Assembly: GCA_034509495.1 (NCBI GenBank)
Contig: CM067525.1
Location: 17,750,451-17,814,450, forward strand
Direction: 5' to 3'
Length of the DNA stretch: 64,000 bases
From: Acestrorhynchus altus
Taxonomy: Eukaryota; Chordata; Actinopteri; Characiformes; Acestrorhynchidae
Each line of letters begins with the position of its first letter. Within the stretch, counting starts at the first letter, position 1. Below the pieces are notes generated by a model. The model was not told the origin of the DNA, made no database searches, and was given only the letters and a program-made list of their open reading frames with translations. Made by a program: the position numbers and the translations under genes. Positions 1 to 10,441 of this stretch are shown here, one piece after another.

Positions 1-207
1 TCTGTATGCAGGTTGAGCATTAGCCCCGCCCCCTCTCTCTGATCAGTCAGAGTCTGTATGCAGGTTGAGCATTAGCCCCGCCCCCTCTCTCTGATCAGTC
101 AGAGTCTGTATGCAGGTTGAGCATTAGCCCCGCCCCCTCTCTCTGATCAGTCAGAGTCTGTATGCAGGTTGAGCATTAGCCCCGCCCCCTCTCTCTGATC
201 AGTCAGA
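1..207. repeat. 52-bp tandem repeat, four copies
   Basis: Four near-identical copies begin at 1, 53, 105 and 157. Each contains TGCAGGTTGAGCATTAG, a CCCCGCCCCCTCTCTC block and TGATCAGTCAGAG. The array continues beyond the left edge of the window. The same unit is found in reverse orientation at the right edge (63661-64000), and its core appears once at about 47325-47360. Family unknown. Confidence 0.95.
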
Positions 208-2398
208 ATTGTAGCTGTTTTCTGAGCTGAATTACTGACTGATAATTCATCAAACTATGATGAGTCCAGGGTTTAATAGTCAGTCTGTAGTTTATGATCT
301 ACATTATGAGATATGAAGTCCAGGAAAGGTGTAGCTGCCCGTGATGTGCAGATCTCAGGTTCTTTTCTTTGCTTTTCGTTGCTTTGTGTTTGACCCATCA
401 TCATCTTTCTTTACTCCGCAGCTAATGGCATCAAGACTGTTGCTCTAATATTTAATCTCACTGATGATTTTCCCTTTTCACCATGTGTTCACCCTCCTTC
501 TGCCTTCCAGTCTCCTCCATCCCTCCATTTTCCAACCCTCTGTTCCCTCGTTCTCTCCCCGCCGCTCTGGTTCATCTGCTTCTAAGCCATGGACTTTCCC
601 AGCAGGTCATTCTGCATGTTGGACTAATGCTGCCTGCTATACTAACAGTGGCTCCAGTGCCATCGCAAAACACGTGGATTAGGCTTGACCTCAGTGTTCT
701 ATCTGACCTCTGTATTACCTGTTAACACCGCTGAGCTGGTTTGTCCAATTTGTTTACATTTTTTATTTGGATTGTTTGTAATAACCCATTTCTACTGTCA
801 AAATTTAAGCACTTACCCCTTTAAAGCAGAGTTTAATTTCTGGTACATGCTTACATACATGATGAACTGAGCTGCCTAAACATCTGTATGTATCTTTCTA
901 GTGATGCAGTGCAAGGACAATCCACAAGGGGGCAGAAAACAGCCTTATTTCTGTAATTCATTAGTATTTACTTTATTTATTATAAAACATTGTTATAATT
1001 AAATATTATTTAGTAATTAGGTGATTTTCAAATTTTTAAGTTAATTGTTCAGCAGGTTTAATAATGAATGACTTTTATTTCAGACAGATGTTTGATTGTT
1101 CTGGCTTTAAAGGGGTAAACGTTTGATCTTTGAAAGTGTGTAGATGCATCGTTATGCTCTTAAAATGACCAATATTTATGGCAGGTGTTTATGGGACAAT
1201 ATACCCTCCATTACAAAGAGTTACGATGACAGGACTAGAGAAGATGAAGCAGCCGAGGTCGATAAAATGACCCAAAACTAGAGTAAATAAGTTTAAAAAT
1301 GACGTAACTGTCCAGAGGGTCACGGGTTGCCTTGTTGAGGCGTGTGAATTCCCCGTGGGCCTGTTCCTCTGCTCTAATGCCTCATTGAGTGCTCTCTCTC
1401 TGCAGCGATGACTCACTGCTTTGCTGGAAAGACGCATGGCTTCCAAAAAAGGGGAGCAAAGTTTTTCAGGCGTCTGATTCGTCCTGCGTGATGGAGAGCT
1501 GTTGTCATAGAAATTGGGTCAGGCATTTTTTTCCTCGTGGGATCACGGTGCAGCGCTCAGGGCCGTGACATGAAAAACATGCAGGAATAGACTGATGTTC
1601 ACTTTCACTAGAAGAGTACAAATGTATTGCATTTAAAGTATGCATCCATTTTTGGCCAGGATGGAATGATTGGGCTATTTTTGATAACTGTTATATATCT
1701 CGTCACTGTCTGGCAGGGTTTCAGCTGGGAGATCGTTTTCAGGCAGATATTTCCCTCCAACAGTGTTTTACACCATAAAAGTATCTTTTTACAGGGAGTT
1801 TGATGGAAGTGCCAGAATTCACTGTATGAATCTCTTCTTGGAGGTGTAATAGAGCGTAAGCCAGGTTAAAGTACAGTTTGAAAACATGGTGACGGTAGTT
1901 TCACATACAGTGACCATTAAGATAAACCCCAAAGTGAAGAATGCAGCTGGTAGGCTGATGGACTGATTGCCTGGCATGCTGAAAGGAAGACCGGTTGGCT
2001 GATGGGCTGATCTGCTGGTAGGCTCCGAATCTGGTAAGCTCATAGGCGGTCAGGGTGCTAGACTGATTGGCTGAAAGACTGATGAGCTGAACGGGTGATG
2101 GACTGGTTGTCTTCAGCTGCAGCTCTTCCACAGGAGATGTAAAATGAGAGCGTGAGGAGCCTTTCGGTCGTACATACAGAGCCGTGCCGGTTTTGGTTTA
2201 CAGTGTAGTTTATAGTCTAATGTGCTCTGCAGGACTGTTTGTGCTGGACGGCTCTGCTCTGTCTGTCCCTCTCGTGCACGAGCTCTGCTTACGTCACCAG
2301 CACTCCTCACCAGTTAGAGGAGATTTACAACTTTCTGGCCTCTTCTGTAAGCTCCCAGTATAAACAATCTCTCTCTATCTCTCTCTCTCTGTGTACAG
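208..2398. other. tmod1 upstream intron or intergenic sequence, no exon recognised
   Basis: I searched this stretch for the tmod1 exon that should precede 2399 (ending in an aspartate-isoleucine-alanine codon series) and did not find it, so this is most likely intron. It contains AT-rich sequence at 960-1060 and an isolated AGGGGGCAG motif at about 926. A segment at about 225-365 resembles another at 11940-12100. Short open frames here have no recognisable homology. Confidence 0.5.
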
Positions 2399-2491
2399 CT
2401 ATCCTGGGCATGCACACTCTGATGAGTAATCAGCAGTATTACGAAGCTCTCGCCAGCAGTACCATTGTCAACAAACAGGGCTTAAACAGTG

Positions 2492-2530
<39 letters not shown>

Positions 2531-4144
2531 ATGGGTCATTAGTGGGACATGATGGGTCAGGTGGAACATGCAATGGGGGTCACGTTACTGGACGTGGTGA
2601 AAGGTATTAAAATGCTTTGACGTCGTTAAAATGACGTAATGATTGATGAGCTGTGATGTGATTGGTCAGGAGTCGATAAATTAAACGTGGTTGTAATGCA
2701 TTAATATGATTTACCGCGTTGTGATTGGTCAGGTGTGATCCAGTGTACGCAGTACAAGCCCGTTCCTGATGAGCAGCCCAACGACACTGATGTAGAGGAG
2801 ACCCTGGTGAGGATCAAACGCAATGACCCTGAACTTGTGGACGTCAACCTCAACAACATCAAGGTGCTTCACTTTGCCTAGCTTTTAGTCAGTGTTCTAA
2901 ATACACCACTTCATAGAACACCAGTGATATAGTGCGCCATCTCGCTGTGGGCACCACCGCTACACTTCCACCCAGAGGAATGTTTGCACCACTTTAAGTA
3001 CTCAACAAAAGCTCAGATCTTCACTAATGCTGCTGAAGTGTGTTATTAGAGCCGGCTGTGTGAAGGTCGGCCAGGCTCTGTATGAGTTTGTGCTGTTGTT
3101 TTGGTAGAACATCCCCATTGCCACTCTGAAAGCCTACGCTGAGGCCCTGAAAAACAACACCGTGGTGGAACGGCTGAGCATCGTGGGAACTAGAAGCAAT
3201 GATCCTGTAGCCCATGTGAGCCTCATGCACCCAACCACTCATATAAACATGTATATCTATATAAATCTGACCTGAAACAGACCTCAGACTAGGTGAACAG
3301 AACCCTACAGAGAACCTTCAAGTCAGTGATGTTAGATATTTTAATGTTAAGTTCTGGTCTTCACCATTCTGAAACGTTTACATTCCTCCTACTTTAATCC
3401 TTCCTTTATAGACTCATTTGTGTGCTTAGGGTCGTTGTCATGCTACATGACCCACTCTTGGTTAAGCTTCAGTTCACAGACAGATTCCCTGATATGCTCT
3501 TGTAGGATTTGTTGGTACAGTCCTTCCTGCAAACACTCATCAGAAGCTTAAGCCATGATACTCCCACCCCCATGCTTAACAGCTGCTGCTCTGCTGTTAT
3601 GATGCAGTGTTTGGTTTCACTTTCCTTTCAAATCAGGGACCAGATCAGGTTCTGTTCTGAGGTTCTGTCCACAGAGGTGGTAAAGGGTTCATAAGTGTGT
3701 GTATTGCTTGTATTTTCTGTTAGGCATTGGCAGACATGCTGCACGTCAACACAACTCTGAGAAGTCTGAACGTGGAGTCGAACTTCATCACTGGAGCTGG
3801 AATCATTGCACTTGTGGATGCACTGCAGCACAACACCACCCTGCAGGAGCTCAAAATCGACAACCAGGTATGAACACGCACGAGAACCGTACCTGCGTAC
3901 TAACAGCAAACATGGCGGCAGTGTGGGTTTGATACGTCATTTTTCCCCCTAGATTTTAAAATGTATTTCATTTTATGCTATAAATGAGCTATAAATGAGC
4001 TTCATGCTGTTTCCTCTTCTTTTTATGTTGCATCCTGTGTGAATAAATCTCATACCGTGGCGCCCCCTGCAGTCCTAGAACTGTATTGACTGTGTGGATC
4101 ATACCATCATGTTCTGTTCAATGAATGATATTCATATTTCTGTT

Positions 4145-4204
<60 letters not shown>

Positions 4205-5425
4205 AGAGTCAGCCTCTGGGTAATAAGGTGGAGATGGAGATAGCCAGCATGTTGGAGAAGAACAGCACACTGCTGAAGTTTGGATACCACTTCACCCAGC
4301 AGGGCCCACGCCTACGCTGCTCCAACGCCATGATGAACAACAACGACTTGGGTAAAACACACACACACACTTTTCTTAGCCCCTCCCCCTGTCATGTAAT
4401 AACGGTCCAATCAACTGCAGGCCAAGTCTGTGTGTACACCAGTCACATCATCACCACCCCTTAAGTGCTGCAGAACCAACAGTGGTTCCTGTTTGTTTCT
4501 ACACTGGATCAACACAACCAGTTTGCACTGCTTTGCGTGTGTGAACTGATTAGTGATCCTTGGGTGGGTGGGGGGTGGGGGTCTCAGTGCTACTCAGAAA
4601 GAAGATAAAGGTTATCAGGATCAATGATGCCAGACGTCCCTGCATGGAGTTGTGGAGGTTCCTGATGGTGTCCTGTGATGATCCATCCCATGCAGCTTGA
4701 ATGTTCTCACTCAGAGCTGTGGAGCAGTGGAACTGTGTTCTCTGGAATGACAGTAGACAGTTACTCAACAAAACCAGGACACTCGTAGTCCTCGTAGCTT
4801 CAGTGCAAAATTACAGAAGCCGACTTCAGGCAGCAAACGCGTCGTGATTGGGAGTGAGGGTGCAATTTTGTGGACATTGTTAACCAAACCATCACTGGAA
4901 ATGTCCTGTTTTGTTTGCTGTGTTGTGTCTAAACTCATGTGTGTTAGTGTGTGATGTGTGTATTACAGTGCGAGTAGTTCGGTCGGACTCAGACGGAGCC
5001 ATCACCTTCACCCTGTCCGTACCTGAGCTGGAGCGAGCCTTCTGTAAAAAGTTCAAGTTCTCCTCCAAACCCAAGTAAAAGCAGGCGCTTCCTTTAAACC
5101 GGAGCTCACCTTGCTCAGCTTCTCCTTCCTCCCTCCAGAGCCGCTCTCCTCCTGCTCTTTTCCCATGCTGGAGCTCCAGAATGTCGCCCTTGTCTTCACC
5201 AGACCTTCTGCTTTTCTTGCTCTCTTTGCAGCTTCTGGAGTTTTCCCTCCTGCGTAAAGCACTCCACAAGGGTGTGATGCCTTCTCAGATGTTTTATTGT
5301 CTGAGAGCTTTTTGGCCTTTGATCTGAAGATGCTTCTGCCTCAGGGTTCCAAATCTGAACCTTGCTTCCTGAAACATTTTCTCTCTCTCTTTCTCTCTCT
5401 CTCTCCCCCCCCTGTCTCTTTTCTC

Positions 5426-5463
<38 letters not shown>

Positions 5464-6161
5464 TGTCTCTGTCTCTCTCTCTCGCCCTCTGTCTCTCTCT
5501 CTCTCTCTCTCCATGTGGAATGAATGTCGCTTTGTCTTTTCAGGAATCTGCAGTCTTTTTTTCCTCTTGAGTTGATCTACCTTGGCTCCGCCCACTAATC
5601 TATTCTTCCATGGCAACGTTCATCAGCAGGGCTCTGTTCATCTCCCCCATCTGCTTTTGGGACATGCCATTTTAATTCCTGCAGTGTCTAATATCAGTGT
5701 GTCTTAATAACTTTTAATATTTAAATTTTATACACCTCTACGCTTTACACCAGACTGTCCCGCAGTCAGACCACTGCGTTACGGTCAGGACAAATACAGA
5801 ACTTCATCTGACCCTCCTCAGTGATGATCATGTAAATATTGCTGGGGCGGAGCTTTCAGTTTTCCCTTCTGATAATTATGTCTTAAAGATATTAATAATG
5901 CTCCAAACGTAGGTGTTGTGATATACACAGCGGCATATTTATGGAATATTTATTAGTATTCCATATTCACTAATCAAGCAGTCATACCAATAGAAGATCC
6001 CAGTGGGCGGAGCATGAAGAGATCAGTTAGACCAAGCGTTGTACTATTTAATGATATTTTGCACAAATTCTGATTATAATATGTATCTGTTTATCTCTAC
6101 AGTAAGAAAGAGAAGGCTTGAAGGAGGTCCCATCTTCCCCAAATGTCGGACAAACGTGTAG
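2399..6161 (+). CDS. tmod1: Tropomodulin 1, 3' portion (pointed-end actin capping protein)
   Basis: Tropomodulin caps the slow-growing end of tropomyosin-coated actin filaments in sarcomeres and the membrane skeleton. In-window exons: 2399-2488, 2733-2863, 3108-3215, 3724-3867, 4207-4351 and a last exon 6103-6161, all phase-consistent with GT-AG borders. They encode about the last two thirds: AILGMHTLMSNQQYY, then LRR repeats such as NIPIATLKAYAEALKNN and LNVESNFITGAGII, then FGYHFTQQGPRLR, NAMMNNNDL and the end GPIFPKCRTNV. The ending resembles TMOD1 (GPIIPKCRSGV) and not TMOD2 or TMOD3, which is the basis for the symbol. The first ~120 residues, carrying the tropomyosin-binding sites, lie to the left of the window. 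A second possible last exon at 4969-5078 is listed separately. Convergent with the complexin gene. Confidence 0.93.
4148..4200 (+). repeat. (GT)n microsatellite abutting tmod1 acceptor
   Basis: A pure GT tract of about 26 units runs directly into TTACAG at 4201-4206, the acceptor of the tmod1 exon at 4207. It takes the place of a normal polypyrimidine tract. Confidence 0.95.
4590..4765 (-). mobile_element. Tc1-like transposase 3' fragment
   Basis: On the - strand this encodes LSENIQAAWDGSSQDTIRNL followed by HNSMQGRLASL, matching the C-terminal end of the Tc1-like copies at 15.5 and 30.1 kb. It lies in the tmod1 intron before the candidate alternative exon. It is only a remnant, with no catalytic residues. 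Confidence 0.75.
4969..5078 (+). CDS. tmod1: Candidate alternative last exon of tmod1
   Basis: This follows a TATTACAG acceptor. Joined to the single base left by the exon ending at 4351, it reads V, then 35 residues including SDSDGAITFTLSVPELERAF and ending KFKFSSKPK, then TAA at 5076-5078. The phase is the same as for the conventional last exon at 6103, so either could follow NNNDL. The tail is basic and unlike the TMOD1 ending. Third positions are GC-rich as in the neighbouring exons. It could be a true alternative terminus, a lineage-specific exon or a chance open frame; transcript evidence is needed to decide. Confidence 0.5.
5383..5512 (+). repeat. CT-rich microsatellite in tmod1
   Basis: An interrupted (CT)n tract with TCCCCC and CTGTCT variants, in the intron (or 3' UTR) between the two candidate last exons of tmod1. 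Confidence 0.9.
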
Positions 6162-6321
6162 CAGTGGTGGCAGCAGCAGTGACGGCACCCCCTGTGGCCT
6201 GGAGGTCTGCGGCAGCCCACTCCTCTTCTCCTCCTTCCCTCTTTCTCTCTGATTTGTAATGCTGGTGTCTGTAGTGTACTGTTGTCTCACTCTACACCAT
6301 TGCAGAGACTCTAATACAAAA

Positions 6322-6391
<70 letters not shown>
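6322..6391 (+). repeat. (CA)n microsatellite downstream of tmod1
   Basis: A pure CA tract of over 30 units in the tmod1 3' flank, about 160 bp after the stop codon at 6161. Confidence 0.95.
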
Positions 6392-6577
6392 TCTGTCATT
6401 CATGACCTGAAAGTCACAAGTGTAAGTGCAGCCGGCGCTGCTGCAGTGCCGTTGCTGTCTGAGTTTGAGTTAAAGGTCCAGGCAGAAGGTTTAGTGTTAA
6501 ATAGCATAATTTTGCATGAACAGAACAGGGCGCCTTAACTTTTGCACACGACTGAATTTAATATCCCTACAGCCACT

Positions 6578-7624
6578 TACAATGGCATGCAGAAAGCACC
6601 CCTGGAGAAAATGACTGTTACTGTGAACAGTTAATCGAGTTAAAGATGAAAGGATCTCCAAAAAGACAAAGTTTGCAGAACCGTCTTTTTCAACTTCAGT
6701 TCGGTTTTTACCGAATGTGCCCGTTTCATTGAATCCATTCTTCCTCCGACTTGTGAAATGTTCCCTGTGACACTGGCTGCAACACAACCCCAAAGCATGA
6801 TTGACCAACCTTCATGCTTAACAGTTGGAGAGGTGTTCTTTTCATCAAATTCTGTGCTCTTTTTCCTCCAAACCTACCTTTAATCACCGTCACCAAAGTT
6901 CGAATTTAAGTTAATTGGTCCGAAATGCATCAGGCTTGTTTAGATGTTCTGTTTCAAACTTCTGATGCTGAATTTTGTTGTGAGAATGCAGGAGAGGTTT
7001 TCTTCTGATGGCTCTTCCATGAGTCATATTTGTGCAGGTGCTGTTGAACAGTAGAACTCTAGAGTCTGCTAAATCTTTCTGAAGGAAGGCAAGCTGGGGT
7101 TCTGATTTTCTTTTCTACCAATCCTACGAGCAGCTGTCTCTGAACATTTTCTTGGTCTTCCAGACCTTATCTTGACCTCCACTGTTCCTGTTAGCAACCA
7201 TTTCTTAATTACATGAATTACATTGAGGAAATGGGAACCTGAAAATGCTTTACTATTTTCTTATAGCTTCTCCTACTTTGTGGGTCTCAACCGTGTTCAT
7301 TTTCAGAGTGCTAGGCAGCTGCTTAGAAGAACCTTGTCCCACAGGTTAGAGGAGCCATAATACTAATTTAGGTCTTTTTAAGTTATCTGAGCTCAAATTT
7401 CCTGGGGTTCCCATGCTTTACTACTTCTGTTGTTTCACTGTAAAACTGTAAAATTAAAAAAATAAAAATAATAATAATAATAATAATAATAATACACTGG
7501 TTTTGATTAAAATGTTAGTGTTTCATCTTTAACCTTGTGTTTTGGAGATTGTCATCTTCATCTTGCTTAACTGTTCACCGTAACGGTCATTCTGGTGTGG
7601 CTAAACTTTTGCATGCAACTGTAA
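6578..7624. mobile_element. Non-autonomous DNA transposon with ~90-bp terminal inverted repeats
   Basis: The left end (6578-6670) and the reverse complement of the right end (7535-7624) share an ordered series of blocks: GCATGCA, GTGAACAGTTAA, AAGATGA and ATCTCCAAAA. The interior (about 7055-7345) recurs at 38400-38650, including CTAAATCTTTCTGAAGG and GCTAGGCAGCTGCTTAGAAG. No transposase frame survives. Termini carrying GCATGCAAAAGTTT are common among vertebrate DNA transposons, but I do not assign a superfamily. Confidence 0.7.
7464..7493. repeat. (ATA)n microsatellite
   Basis: A short AAT/ATA trinucleotide tract inside the transposon described at 6578-7624. Confidence 0.85.
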
Positions 7625-8021
7625 ATCATTTTTGACCTTGCTTTGACATGTTTGTGTGTCCAGATTGTATCCAAGTGCACTCTGGCTGGACTGGGAATGC
7701 CTGGTCTTTCACACAGTTTGATTTCGCCGGCAGTTGTGAAATGGGAATGCATACAGATAAACCACACCCTTACACACACTCAGCAGATCATCTGAGAGCT
7801 TTATGGGGTTAATTTTCTAGACTGTACTGAGAGTTCGGTTGTAACGTGACTTGGCTGTGTTAATAGTATACCTGTGTATGGAGTCACCTCTGTTGCATTA
7901 GGTTGAAGACGTGACACAGTATTGCACATCTACACTGTATTTCTGCATTTATATACTTATTTATGTGCTTTTGCTGTTCAGAGTGACCTGTCCTTCTTTC
8001 TCGCGCCCCTTCGGTCTTCCT

Positions 8022-8023
<2 letters not shown>

Positions 8024-8097
<74 letters not shown>
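8024..8097 (+). repeat. (CT)n microsatellite
   Basis: A CT tract with occasional CTGT interruptions, intergenic between tmod1 and the complexin gene. Confidence 0.92.
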
Positions 8098-9049
8098 GTA
8101 TAAGCTCATACCATGATATTGGAAGTGTTTATTATATTGTAAACCCTTGTTAAAGGTGTGGGTTGTTTCAGAACAGACTTGACATCGTTAAAGGGATTGT
8201 TGAGGTCTCACCTTGTTTGATGCACCTGCAGCCTAATCTCAGTGACCGCGGACAGTTATTTTGAGGAGTATTCCTGAATTCGGAATACCCAGAAGCATTT
8301 ATCTTTGGTCTACAGAATTACAGCAATAATAGAAGTTGGTGGCAGTTGCTGAATTCCCCGAGTTACCATTTTTATGTGCCTCTAGTCCCCGTTGTGTCTG
8401 GGACTGGCATGGCAGCAACCAAGCTCGTGGTTCGACTCTGTCCCATCAAGACAAATCAAAGGTCAGAAGGATGAGGAGCTTTCTGCAAGGTCCTGTAGCA
8501 TTCTTTGATGATCAGTGGTGAGATCCCACCCTCACCTTGATCTTTGAATAATAGAGAAAAGTACAAAAGATAGCAGAGCCGAGCAGGAAGAACAGCAAGG
8601 AAGCAGGAAGCGTGGAAGCATGTGGGTAGTGATGGATATTGTCATATCAATTTTCATTCGTAAATAGAGTAGAAATGAGCCTTTAGAGTTCATATGTCTG
8701 CCCATCAACTTCTATTAGAAGTGGATTTCTGACCTACAGGAAAACCTGTTGTGACTGTTGAAAGTCCGTGCTAACTGACTAAGTTCCAGACGTGATCAAT
8801 ATCAGGTAGACGATGCCAGATTGTACACATGGAGTTGTAGCTTTGCATGGTTTGTTGGGTGAGTAGTTTAAACTCAGGCTGTAGTCCACTGTTCTCGGTC
8901 AGCATCCGGTCCGGCTGCTGCTTTACTCCACTTTACCCCACTGTACTACGTCCTGAGTATGCTGTATTCCTCTGTCCAGTCCTGTTCCTCAGAAGAACTC
9001 CAGTTCCTGTTCAAATCGCAGTACATGGGAAAGTAGACAAGAGCAGGGT

Positions 9050-9180
9050 TCTGTGGTTGTCATGGGGTCACCTGATGCCCAACAGGTGGTTGTATCGGCG
9101 GAGGCATGTGCTTGTCCTCCTCCTACTAGTGTCAGAAGCATCGTATGTGATGGGGAGAATACTAGTGAGGTTAGCACTTG
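9050..9180. mobile_element. Possible SINE-like fragment
   Basis: The block GGTGGTTGTATCGGCGGAGG, followed by CATGTGCTTGTCCTCC and ending in GGGATAAAC, has the look of a short interspersed element common in otophysan fishes. This rests on memory of similar sequence only. No A-box or B-box promoter was confirmed. The overlapping 206-codon frame at 8847-9467 is not a gene candidate. Confidence 0.25.
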
Positions 9181-9423
9181 CGAATTGGGATAAACATTTT
9201 GGGATTGATCAACCACTTTGGGCTTCGTACATCAGACACCCTGGCATGAAGCGTGACCATATTCAGTCACTTGGCAAACTAAACCCCACGCTGTACAGTA
9301 GGAACCACACTATACTTTACCATACTGGTCAGAGGGTCAGACACCTGGAGTTCACCATATTGTGTAGTTTCTGTGCCACATTCTATCTTTATAAATTGCA
9401 TTGTGCATTTTTGTATACATTGT

Positions 9424-10441
9424 CCAGCCATAACATTAACACTATCTCACTTATATTGAAAACGTGACCCTTGTGCTGCCACAACAGCTCCAGATCTCTG
9501 AAGGTGACTGGTGTGCCTTATCGGCAGATCATTTTAGTCCTGTAGGTCATGAGGTGGGACCTCCACGAGCACCAATATGTCTTGGTGACCCTTTTGTGAG
9601 TTCACGAATTGTCCAAGTACTAATATATCCTACTATGTCCCATTCCCTTGACGGGTACCATTATAACCTGATTATCAATGATATTCACCTCACCTAGCAG
9701 TGGTTTTAATGGTATGGCTGACTGGTGTAATTCTCTCCTACTCTCTGTACTCCACACCATAATGAGCCTCTCTAGACTGGGCCGTTGTGTTCCTCTCAGG
9801 TGTTGGGAATGTGGAGAACATTGGGAAATGCAGACTCACAGGGTTGCTGTTGATCTGCTCGTATGGTTGAGTTATTTCACAGATTTGTATTTTATTGATG
9901 TTGTTTTGGTTAATAAAGTTTGGAATTATTGTGTGTAATTGTTTTCTTTTGCACACAAAGTTTCTTGGTATGATATGCAAGACATACTTGGTTGAACCAG
10001 AACATGTACCTTCAAAGCAGGAACCTTATAAAAGGGAAAACCTTAAAGGCAAGTCCATTTGAACAGATTACAGATGTTCCAGTTCATTCTATACCATACT
10101 TATTGGTTCATTTATCTTCACAACTTAGAGCAAAACTGACAGCCACTGTATGTAGATTACCTCACTCTGCAGTTCTCAAGAAACTGTAGTTCATCTGTTT
10201 CTCTGCAGACTTTATTCTCCTCCTTTCACCCTGATCTTCAATGATCAGGACCCCACAGGACCACCACAGAGCAGATATGATGTGGGTGGAGGGTCGTTCT
10301 CAGCACTGCAGTCACACTGACGTGGTGGTGTGTTAGGGTTTGAGTGGATCAGACACAGCATTGAAGACCAGGGTAAAAGGAGGATATTAAAGCATGCAGA
10401 GAAACAGGGTGGTGTTCATAATGTTATGGTTAACTGGTGTA
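9424..10441. mobile_element. DNA transposon remnant containing a foldback element
   Basis: The left end CCAGCCATAACATTAACAC (9424) and the right end, with TAATGTTATGGTTAACTGG (to about 10438), are inverted relatives. A similar terminus occurs at about 24940-24970 and 49108-49128. Inside, 10194-10407 is a foldback: TTTCTCTGCAGACTTTATTC on the left is mirrored by its near complement at 10370-10407, around a centre with CAATGATCAGGACCCCACAG. The same foldback family recurs at 23430, 29160, 31620 and 40950. No coding capacity. Confidence 0.65.

Noticed and set aside
2239..2398. Possible additional tmod1 exon from a CTGCAG acceptor near 2231
   Set aside because: The translation does not match tropomodulin in any frame and would not supply the expected DIA residues before AILGMH.
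8847..9467. 206-codon + strand frame as a gene
   Set aside because: No recognisable domain or splice structure, and it overlaps SINE-like and transposon-end sequence.
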